Source: Nitrospirota bacterium (GTDB lineage: Bacteria > Nitrospirota > Nitrospiria > Nitrospirales > Nitrospiraceae). Taken from it: DNA of 15,062 bases. The stretch's first letter is position 1; each line of letters opens with the position of its first letter. Positions 7,677-14,076 of the stretch are shown one piece after another. The stretch is from NCBI GenBank assembly GCA_005877535.1, contig VBOM01000102.1, forward strand, positions 1 to 15,062, written 5' to 3'. A program made the translations under genes and the position numbers. Under the pieces are notes generated by a model. That model was not told the DNA's origin. It saw only the letters and a list, made by a program, of their open reading frames with translations, and did not search any database.

Positions 7677-8343
7677 TGGCTGGTCCTGACGGGTAGAACC
7701 TTGAGGGGATGAACATCACTTACGAGGACATCACAACGGCCAGATGAAGGTCAATACTGAACTCAGATCAAACGCTATTCGCTATTCCTGAAGAAAGCTG
7801 GTAGTCGAAATCCTTACTCCAGATCCGACCTGTTTTCTATGGGTATCGATCACCTGCTGATGGAGCTGTTCCACGCAGTCTCCGTCTCGCACGATCATCT
7901 TAGCCCATATACTAGCCCTCGGGGAACCATCGTGCGCATATAGCACCTACCAGACTACTTTCCATCTCGGCCTTATTGACCGCCAGTCACAAAGTCTCTG
8001 TAGGGAACCTGCTTCCAGCGCATGCAGGATGACGAAATCAGTCTTCAACGGCCGCACCGTGGGCTTCTCCTTGCAGAGCGTCACCCAATCAGCTTGACCG
8101 ATTCTTACCATCCATGAAATTTGCCCGCGCAATGACGTGGTGTGCAAGATCTTCATCGAGGGTGGCCCAAGAGATGCCCTGAGCCACGCTGGCGACGAAG
8201 CGCTGCATATCAGAATTCCGCGTTGATTTCATTTAATAGATTTAATTGACTGGTTATATTAAATTGCGTGTCTGAAAGTAAAAACACAGCGCTCTGCAGA
8301 CAGCGACGCCACCAATCGAAGTCTGACATCCCACTGAATTTGG
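7677..8343. other. Long intergenic region with decayed sequence
   Basis: No convincing gene fills these 667 bases. A 47-codon minus-strand frame at 8089-8232 (starting MKSTRNSDMQ, with ISWATLDEDLAHH) reads like protein but ends early and has no recognised family; further minus-strand pieces down to about 7790 look like more of a dead gene. The stretch 8222-8266 is markedly AT-rich, with an attaat/atttaat-type inverted repeat and a ttgact sequence at 8246-8251, and may hold the promoter for the transporter genes, though no good -10 box is spaced correctly. It also holds the insertion-sequence-related 29-mer listed separately. Confidence 0.45.
7804..7832 (-). repeat. 29-bp copy of an IS3-end sequence, inverted
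   Basis: On the minus strand these 29 bases match 12732-12760 at 28 positions (caggtcggatctggagt, one mismatch, then aggatttcgac). The other copy lies between the left end of the IS3 remnant and its transposase start, so this is probably a leftover from a related element. Matching stops abruptly on both sides. Confidence 0.65.
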
Positions 8344-8712
8344 ATGCTCATGGGCTCTTTTGAGGTATTAACCGTTTGGGTACTCAACCTTGTGCTTGAT
8401 TCGGGGGGGCATTTCGCGTTCAAACTTGCCGCGGTCGAATCCGACACTGACGCAACTTTCCTAACTCACTGGCGTCATATGCTGGCCCGTCCTTGGCTGT
8501 GGTTAGGAGTATTGTGTTTCATCGGCGAATTTGTGGCCTGGTTGGCTTTTTTGTCACTTGTTCCCCTTGCCCAGGGTGTGCTCCTTGGCATGACCAGCAT
8601 TGTCGTCGTCATGCTGGGAGGTCGAATCATGTTTCATGAGTGTTTCACCCGACTTCGGATAACCGGTATGGTATTGATCGTTGCCGGCATTGCGATCGTG
8701 GGGATGGGATAA
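8344..8712 (+). CDS. Small DMT/SMR-family transporter subunit (ArnE/ArnF-like)
   Basis: This 122-residue protein is nearly all membrane: four hydrophobic helices at about residues 8-30, 48-70, 73-93 and 99-121. The size and helix count are those of the small multidrug resistance/EamA half-unit class, which includes ArnE and ArnF, the two subunits that flip undecaprenyl-phosphate-aminoarabinose. The first helix carries LDSGGHFAFKLAA; the next gene has the corresponding SDTFSQVCFKMAA, so the two are paralogues and probably form a heterodimer in the inner membrane. A second ATG at 8350 is a possible start; neither has a strong ribosome site. The TAATG overlap with the next gene (8710-8714) shows tight coupling. 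Substrate is unknown; an envelope precursor is inferred from neighbours. Confidence 0.75.
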   Translation: MLMGSFEVLTVWVLNLVLDSGGHFAFKLAAVESDTDATFLTHWRHMLARPWLWLGVLCFIGEFVAWLAFLSLVPLAQGVLLGMTSIVVVMLGGRIMFHECFTRLRITGMVLIVAGIAIVGMG

Positions 8713-9101
8713 TGTCGCGCAAGATGTTCTATTTCATTGGGTTTTTTGTGCTGATGGTGTCTGATACCTTTTCGCAAGTATGTTTTAAGATGGCAGCAAT
8801 CCAGGCTGAGCCGTTCCTGATCGAGGTTGAATGGTTGGTTCGTGTTCTCGAAACACCCTGGGTTTACGGAGCCATCATCGGCTACCTTGTAGCGTTTATG
8901 ACCTGGATGACGCTCCTTCGGCATGCCCCTGTCGGACCTGCCTTTGCAGCCTCACACCTTGAAGTGGTTGGTGTGATAGTTATTTCTGTGCCGCTCTTTG
9001 GGGAGGTCCTCAATAGTTCTCAGATGTTCGGAGCCATTTTGGTTGTGGCTGGCGTGGTCTGCTTGGCACAGAGTGAAACCCAATCTCATGCTCACCTCTG
9101 A
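8712..9101 (+). CDS. Second small DMT/SMR-family transporter subunit
   Basis: I place the start at ATG 8712, which overlaps the previous stop (TAATG) and follows a ggggatggga purine run; upstream in-frame starts would read through the preceding gene. The 129-residue product has four helices (about residues 5-27, 50-70, 75-98 and 100-121) and a short polar tail. Its first helix shares the D-x-x-x-Q/H-x-x-FK-x-AA pattern with the gene before it, which supports a two-subunit transporter like ArnE/ArnF or other paired SMR proteins. Its 3' end overlaps the DegT-type aminotransferase start by 14 bases. The likely role is moving a small amphipathic or lipid-linked product across the inner membrane. 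Confidence 0.75.
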   Translation: MSRKMFYFIGFFVLMVSDTFSQVCFKMAAIQAEPFLIEVEWLVRVLETPWVYGAIIGYLVAFMTWMTLLRHAPVGPAFAASHLEVVGVIVISVPLFGEVLNSSQMFGAILVVAGVVCLAQSETQSHAHL

Positions 9102-10302
9102 CTCGGCCATTGAAATACCACCAACAGCGGGCTTGCCTTTATATCTTAAGGATCTATTTCCTTCCTGGTCGGACAATTTCCCCCAAAAACTTGCAGAATT
9201 CCTCGGTGTTTCCACGGTTGGGGTTGAGTGCTCAGGAACTGCGAGTCTGATTGTCATTCTTGAGACTCTAAGCCGACTGTCAACACGAAAAACCGTTGTC
9301 ATTCCCGCCTATACCTGTCCGTTGGTGGTATTCGCGATCGTCAAGAGTCGTTTGCAATTACGAGTTTGCGACACCTGTCCGGATAGTTTTGAACTCGACC
9401 CCGAGGCATTGGCGAAGTTGTGCGACCGCGATACGCTAGCCATTGTTCCCACCCATCTCGGTGGCCGGGTAGCCGACTTGAATCCCATCGTTGCTCTGGC
9501 GAGACAATGCGGTGCTTACGTAATTGAAGATGCCGCGCAGGCGTTGGGTGCCCGCTATCAGGGGGAAAGCGTCGGATTGCGTGGCGATGCGGGGTTTTTT
9601 AGTCTCGCAGCCGGCAAAGGTCTGAGTATCTTTGAAGGAGGTTTGTGGATCGCCGCAGATGCTGAATTGCGAGCGGAGCTGGGGCGAACCAGTCTGCAGA
9701 TTATTCCCGCTCGCTCTGGATGGGAGGCGTTACGTTGTCTGCAATTGGCAGGTTTTGCAGCCGCCTATCGTCCACTCGCTCTACGGTACATTTATGGAAA
9801 TTCGTTGCGGCGAGCCCTTCGTCGTTGTGACTCGATTGCGGCAACCGGGGATTATTTCTCTTCAAGCATTCCTTTGCATCGGGTCTGCGCATGGCGACAG
9901 GCGGTTGGTAGTCGGGCTCTCTTGCGCCTGGCCGACTTTCAGCGTGACCTTGCGAGGCAGGCCGCCAGACGTCTTCCTGAACTAACAAGAATTCCCGGGG
10001 TCAAGGTACTGACCGATCCTCCCGGAGGATCAGGAACTTGGCCTATTTTTATGGCAGAGCTACCCAATGAAAAAGTGTGCGATCAGGTGCTTGATGAGTT
10101 ATGGGGAGCCGGTCTTGGCGTTTCACGCATGTTCGCTTATGCCTTGCCCGACTATGAGTATCTGCGTCCATGGGGTGGGGAACAGGCGGTTCCAAATGCC
10201 AAAAGGCTCGCTGCATGCTCCATGACGATCTCGAACAGCCCGTGGTTGGATGAGGCGAGTTTCGAGCGAATTCTTGCCATTTTGGTCCGGCACTGCCGCT
10301 AA
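9088..10302 (+). CDS. DegT/DnrJ/EryC1-type PLP aminotransferase
   Basis: I choose ATG 9088 (product 404 residues) because the sequence before it encodes the preceding transporter. The family pattern is clear: an SGTASL segment near residue 49, PAYTCP, the D148 of VIEDAAQALGA that pairs with the PLP ring nitrogen, and Lys177 in AAGKGLSIFEGG as the Schiff-base lysine. Members normally transfer an amino group, usually from glutamate, to a keto-sugar nucleotide, as in ArnB; a few act on cyclitols or other small ketones. The central region (about 230-290) is less conserved and arginine-rich. It is in the same overlapping run as two ArnE/ArnF-like proteins, so amination of a precursor followed by membrane transport is an attractive reading. 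Its stop codon directly abuts the stop of the convergent gene. Confidence 0.82.
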   Translation: MLTSDSAIEIPPTAGLPLYLKDLFPSWSDNFPQKLAEFLGVSTVGVECSGTASLIVILETLSRLSTRKTVVIPAYTCPLVVFAIVKSRLQLRVCDTCPDSFELDPEALAKLCDRDTLAIVPTHLGGRVADLNPIVALARQCGAYVIEDAAQALGARYQGESVGLRGDAGFFSLAAGKGLSIFEGGLWIAADAELRAELGRTSLQIIPARSGWEALRCLQLAGFAAAYRPLALRYIYGNSLRRALRRCDSIAATGDYFSSSIPLHRVCAWRQAVGSRALLRLADFQRDLARQAARRLPELTRIPGVKVLTDPPGGSGTWPIFMAELPNEKVCDQVLDELWGAGLGVSRMFAYALPDYEYLRPWGGEQAVPNAKRLAACSMTISNSPWLDEASFERILAILVRHCR

Positions 10303-11175
10303 TTACTTTTCGACGTCCTTGAGCCAGGTGAGCAGTTGCCGATTGACTGCTGTCTGTTGAGCTTGCCATTTAACGAGGGCCTCAGCAGGAATTGGCGGTT
10401 GCTGATCCAGGGCACTAAGCCAACGTTTCCATGATGTTTTATAGTGATGAACGGACAGTTCTCCGGTGATATCGCTACCAATCAGTTTCCCCTTAAACGC
10501 CTCAATCAATAGTCGAACGTTTTCCAGGTCGAAGCAGCCTTGATCCCAATTGGTTCGGACAACGTTCGCGGAAAACACATCTTTGTCGATTGAAAGATAG
10601 ACGGCACCAGGAATATTTTTCTCGAGTTCAGCAATAAATTGTCTGATGAGCACCTGGACATTTTCAAAAGATGCAATCCTTTTGGCAAGTCCAAAAGGAT
10701 TGATCCACTGCACGTTCACACCAGTTGTCCAGTAACGAATCTTTCCCTGAACAATTGGCAACAAGTGATTTTCCCAAGCATGCCGCCAACTCACGTCAGC
10801 AGAGGTGATACCAAGGATGTGAACGCAGCGAATTTGCGGCAATCTGGCTGCATGGACAACCCATGATCCGCAATGAATGCCAAAAGGAAAGCGCATATTG
10901 TCCGGGTGGTTATCAAGCACAACCACATCGAACGGCTCACTGTTCCAGATGCGGTCAAGTAGGAGATGACTGATGTGGTGAAAGTCGCCACTGCCCATGC
11001 AGACAGGTCCGTAACTATCCGGCAGTCGCTCGTTGAGAAAACTTCGGAAGCGTTTCCAGGTTGGCCACGAGCACCCAAAACGAATCGCTTCCTGCCAATC
11101 AGAAAGTTCGATTGTTTGTGTGTCTTCCAGCCCGCGTAGTGAGCCATCGATATCGAGAACAATGGGTTGACTCAC
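10303..11175 (-). CDS. UPF0489-like protein with arginase-type metal motifs
   Basis: The GTG at 11175 overlaps the upstream stop as GTGA and has GGAG 8 bases before it, so I prefer it to the ATG at 11196. The 290-residue product has the ordered motifs of the ureohydrolase fold: MGSGDFHH (Gly61-His67), VVLDNHPDN (Asp88, His90, Asp92) and LSIDKDVF (Asp197, Asp199), comparable with the GGDH, DAHxD and SxDxD metal ligands of arginase and agmatinase. The whole resembles the UPF0489 family (human C5orf22 relatives), whose reaction is not known to me. A binuclear metal site hydrolysing an amide, guanidino or similar C-N bond is inferred. It is cytoplasmic, with a tail of about 30 polar residues. Its partner on the same strand is the GNAT-fold protein. 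Confidence 0.68.
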   Translation of the reverse strand: MSQPIVLDIDGSLRGLEDTQTIELSDWQEAIRFGCSWPTWKRFRSFLNERLPDSYGPVCMGSGDFHHISHLLLDRIWNSEPFDVVVLDNHPDNMRFPFGIHCGSWVVHAARLPQIRCVHILGITSADVSWRHAWENHLLPIVQGKIRYWTTGVNVQWINPFGLAKRIASFENVQVLIRQFIAELEKNIPGAVYLSIDKDVFSANVVRTNWDQGCFDLENVRLLIEAFKGKLIGSDITGELSVHHYKTSWKRWLSALDQQPPIPAEALVKWQAQQTAVNRQLLTWLKDVEK

Positions 11176-12050
11176 TGCGGATGCTCCGCGAACCATGCCC
11201 TGTCGTGCTCGAAGTGACTCGATAATTTATCCAAAATGCGCCGAAGCAGGGGATTGCGAACATAAACAGCATGTTGGGTAAAAGTAAATTTTGCGCCTAA
11301 ATATGCCTTGATTTTAGGGTCTGTCCATCCGGCAACGTAGTATCTCAGTTTTCGCGACAACGCAAAAGCAAGGTTCTCCATCCAACTGACGAAATACAGG
11401 TTGTGTTCACGTGCCGCGGGATAACGAAAACCGATGTACTTGTCGATCAGCATGCCATTGTGAACAAAGCACAAATTGAAACCGATTAATTGTCCTGCCG
11501 AGTAATATAGAAAGAGGTGACCATCCAGCGATTTATCCTTAAAAACGTTGGAAAAGAATTCGGCGCTCAGTTTGTCAAAGTGAATTTCGCTTTGCTTGTA
11601 GACATTGAGATATAAATCGTAAAGTTCGTTTAGAAACTCTGCCTTATTCAGGCGTTCACAGCCAGTATTCATCATATCTATTTGCAAATCTGCACGCGCC
11701 CGCATTTTGCGTCGAATGTCCTTGCGTCGCGATGATGACAGCCGGGAAAGATACTCATCCACACTTTCGAAGTCGATCGGTATATAGGCCAATGCCTGGC
11801 CGGCGATCAGAATGAAGCCCGTATTCTTGCAGACTTCTATCAATTCCGCTGCAGCGATGCGCTCAGCTTCGGTGAGTAGCGGTGACTGGTTAGGAATATC
11901 TTTAAGAACACACAACCTAGAGGAACGTCGCCAGGTAGTCAGCATGGATTCCACCGATGCTGGGCCGTCGATTTGAGACGGTACTGGCAAATATTCCGTT
12001 ACTGTCGTTCCCCAAAAAAGAGTGCGCCAAGTCAAAACTTGTCGTACCAC
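11172..12050 (-). CDS. FemAB-like GNAT-fold acyltransferase, possibly lacking its N-terminus
   Basis: The 292-residue frame begins at a GTG at 12050 without a good ribosome site. Family features are the basic segment DEYLSRLSSSRRKDIRRKMR (about residues 118-137), FLYYSAGQLIGFNLCF and the closing block YVAGWTDPKIKAYLGAKF, typical of the FemAB-like/GNAT-like acyltransferases (PF13480 or DUF482 type) that transfer acyl or aminoacyl groups to an amine. Relatives are usually 340-380 residues; an in-frame TAG 13 codons upstream and no recognisable start suggest that about 40-60 N-terminal residues are missing, either by decay or frameshift. Given an ACP gene in the same region, an acyl-ACP donor is plausible, as for bacterial N-acyltransferases of lipid pathways, but not shown. 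Overlapping GTGA couples it to the UPF0489-like gene. Confidence 0.68.
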   Translation of the reverse strand: MVRQVLTWRTLFWGTTVTEYLPVPSQIDGPASVESMLTTWRRSSRLCVLKDIPNQSPLLTEAERIAAAELIEVCKNTGFILIAGQALAYIPIDFESVDEYLSRLSSSRRKDIRRKMRARADLQIDMMNTGCERLNKAEFLNELYDLYLNVYKQSEIHFDKLSAEFFSNVFKDKSLDGHLFLYYSAGQLIGFNLCFVHNGMLIDKYIGFRYPAAREHNLYFVSWMENLAFALSRKLRYYVAGWTDPKIKAYLGAKFTFTQHAVYVRNPLLRRILDKLSSHFEHDRAWFAEHPQ

Positions 12051-12570
12051 GCGTTGGAATGAAGATTTGTTTTCGCAACGTTTCTAGTATTGAAAGTACA
12101 CCGCCGTATGGCCTAAAGAGGAACGCGCCTCCCGAGCAGCGATGTCATCTCTTCGACGATCCAGAGTCACGACGCAATAACTGTCGTCGGCACAATCTGT
12201 TTCGACATTGTTCAACCTCGTACATCGTACGATACCGTGCAGGTCGACGAACTGCTCACCAATACTTCATGCTAACCTAATCGGACACCTGCTTTCCACA
12301 ATGACCGAAGCAGACATCTAGAAGTGACCAATTTGTTCCGCCGTCCGGCTATCCAATTTGGCTCGAATCTCACAGTCCTTGATTCCGTAAGGAGGCGTTC
12401 TTCCAAAGTAACCACCTGGCGTAGCGGAATATGTAAGACAAGATCTTTCTCGAATTTTTACGGGATCAGATTTTGGCCTCCAGTCGAGATCCCGATCGAC
12501 AATGCCAAAACAGCGACGTTATAGGTGCATCACCGCTTGGCCGTTATCGTCCAGCTGTTTCACATTGAAG
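12051..12570. other. Gene-poor stretch upstream of the acyltransferase gene
   Basis: These 520 bases carry only short open frames of poor coding character on both strands. The lost N-terminal part of the acyltransferase gene may lie within the first 100-150 bases in shifted frames. No terminator, RNA gene or repeat was recognised. Confidence 0.45.
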
Positions 12571-12675
12571 ATTGGCGATCACCTGACGACTGCGGATAAA
12601 AGGCAATACCACAACGAACAGGTTTTCACCGAGATCGCGCCGCGGTATGATTTCATCACCTGCGCTCTTTCATTC
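12571..12675 (+). pseudogene. N-terminal fragment of a UbiE/COQ5-like methyltransferase
   Basis: The plus-strand frame reads TADKRQYHNEQVFTEIAPRY then DFITCALSF, which matches the start of UbiE/MenG methyltransferases (ubiquinone/menaquinone C-methylation), where the segment before the SAM-binding glycine motif reads like FTEIAPRYDFxTxxLSFG. After SF the match stops; the SAM-binding domain is absent, and the end of an IS3 remnant lies about 38 bases further at 12713. So only about 35 residues remain. The gene was cut either by the insertion or by rearrangement at the island edge. Confidence 0.58.
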
Positions 12676-12731
12676 TGGCTTCCCATATTTTTCGGGATTG
12701 CGTATGCCCCATTGACCTGGCTCCTTTAACC

Positions 12732-12760
12732 CAGGTCGGATCTGGAGTTAGGATTTCGAC
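12732..12760 (+). repeat. 29-bp sequence repeated in inverted orientation at 7804-7832
   Basis: This segment of the IS3 remnant, just before its OrfA start, recurs with one mismatch at 7804-7832 on the other strand. Confidence 0.65.
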
Positions 12761-12777
12761 CGGCGAAAGGAGGGAGC

Positions 12778-13700
12778 ATGGTATGCAAACGGTATACGGC
12801 GGAAGAGATCATCTGCCATCTACGAACCGTGGAGATTGAAGCTGGGAAGGGCCTCGGGATCGCGGACGCCTGTTGGAAGCTCGGCATCACCGAGCAGACG
12901 TACTATCGGTGGAAGAAAGAATACGGCGGCTTGGCGTCGAGCAGGCGAAACGGTTGAAGGGCTTAGAACAAGAGAATGCGCGGTTGAAACGGCTCGTCGC
13001 TGATCTCTCCCTCGACAATAGTATTTTGAAATAGGTGGCGGCGGGAAACTTCTAAGCTCTGCTCCAGCAGGAAGGGTGGCGCGCGAATCACACGCGTGTG
13101 GAGCGGCTCTGGCGGCAGGAGGGGCTGAAGGTGCCGCAGAAACAACCCAAACGGGCCCGGCTCTGGTGAGCTGATGGCTCCTGTATCCGCCGCCGGGCTG
13201 AGTATCCGAACCATGTCTGGTCGTAGGACTTTGTGATGGACCGCACCCAGGATGGGCGCCCCCTCAAGATGCTGACGGTGGTGGATGAATAAACCCGCGA
13301 GAGTCTGGCGATTGCGGTCCGACCGCGGCTCACGTCACGGGAGGTGCAGGAGGTCTTGAGTGAGTTGTTTCTGTATCGAGGCTGCCCGACGCATATTCGG
13401 AGCGACAATGGCCCGGAATTTATCGCGCGGGCCTTGCGGGCCTGGTATGGCGTGCTGGCCGTGGGACTCTTATTCATCGAGCCGGGCAGTCCGTGGGAGA
13501 ACGGGTCTGTCGAGTCCTGTAACGGGAAGTTGCGGGATGAGTTGCTGAACGGCGAACTCTTCTATACGCTCCACGAAGCCCAAGTCCTCGTCGAGCGCTG
13601 GCGCCGTCAGTACAACACGCAGCGCCCGCATAGTGCGCTGGGGTATCGGCCACCCGGCCCAGAGCCCCGCACCTTCGTGCCGGTCAGCGTGTCGGTGTGA
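12778..13700 (+). pseudogene. IS3-family transposase OrfA-OrfB, dead
   Basis: OrfA starts at ATG 12778 (MVCKRYTAEEIICHLRT, then GIADACWKLGITEQTYYRWK). It shifts frame near 12935, continues as LKGLEQENARLKRLVADLS, and meets an in-frame TAG at about 13033 in place of the usual Glu before VAAGNF. OrfB resumes with LLQQEGWR at about 13057, so about 70 N-terminal residues are deleted. Three more stops follow (after RARLW; replacing the residue before DFVMD; after VVDE). The final open frame, about 13344-13700, is intact and keeps the DDE catalytic residues of the rve domain: DNGPEF (second Asp) and SPWENGSVESCNGKL (Glu). The element is immobile on its own. Confidence 0.85.
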
Positions 13701-13792
13701 ACGAACTTGAAGGGTGGCCTAACAACTGGGGCAAGTCACTTTATCACAGTTGGATGAGGTGGCAGGGAAGTGGATGCGGTAAGTGGTTGATT

Positions 13793-13839
13793 TTTGGTGG
13801 GCCGTGTAGGGGTCGAACCTACGGCCCGCTGATTAAGAG
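13793..13839 (-). repeat. Right tRNA-Lys 3'-half direct repeat (att-like scar)
   Basis: On the minus strand this is tRNA-Lys(CUU) from the anticodon loop to the 3' end: CTCTTAATC, then a perfectly pairing T-arm (GTAGG TTCGACC CCTAC) and an acceptor strand CACGGCCCACC. The expected 5' half (GGGCCGT and D-arm) is not found to the right, so it is not a full tRNA. It is 44/47 identical to 618-664 in the same orientation. The better preservation suggests a more recent scar than the left copy. Confidence 0.85.
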
Positions 13840-14076
13840 TGACAAATGGCCAGTTCTCACAACGCTCGCTATTGCAACGGTTTCCCCAATTTCTGTAGCA
13901 ATACCGAGGTCCTGTAGCGTTCCATTCAGTCTATACATTCCCGTTCTTTCCTTTCCATTCCGGTCTTGTCTGGTCACAAAAGTGGTCACATCCTTTTCAA
14001 GGCGAGGGAGGAGCCTATCTACAAAGGGTATCGGATTGTCGTGTGCTAAGGTGGTTTCAAATCAGTTAGTGAGAGG
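13822..14076 (-). pseudogene. Possible C-terminal tail of a tyrosine recombinase (integrase)
   Basis: A minus-strand frame open from about 14076 to TAG 13822-13824 reads FVDRLLPRLEKDVTTFVTRQ and continues through LQDLGIATEIGETVAIASVV into the tRNA-Lys repeat, where it stops. There is no start codon of its own. The VDRLLPRLEKDVTTFVTR part recalls the region after the catalytic tyrosine in phage-type integrases, whose genes often end inside or next to the tRNA target. The catalytic domain (R-H-R-Y) is not present in this window. Base evidence is resemblance only, so I rank it as possible. Confidence 0.35.

Larger units (their letters stand above)
12713..13738 (+). mobile_element. Decayed IS3-family insertion sequence
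   Basis: The remnant runs from tgacctggctcc (left) to gcaagtca (right); the reversed right end, tgacttgcccca, matches the left end in about two thirds of positions, as expected for worn IS3 (IS407-like) inverted repeats. A perfect 7-bp inverted repeat gacctgg/ccaggtc (12714-12737) sits at the left end. The length of about 1026 bases is short of the usual 1.2-1.3 kb, in keeping with a deletion in OrfB. No target-site duplication is visible. Boundaries are estimates. Confidence 0.6.

Noticed and set aside
8089..8232. 47-codon minus-strand gene starting MKSTRNSD
   Set aside because: Protein-like, but short, without ribosome site or recognised family, and followed by stop-interrupted sequence; left as probable debris.
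13796..13870. A complete tRNA-Lys gene
   Set aside because: The anticodon loop, T-arm and 3' acceptor strand are present, but the sequence that should be the D-arm and 5' acceptor strand does not pair or match.
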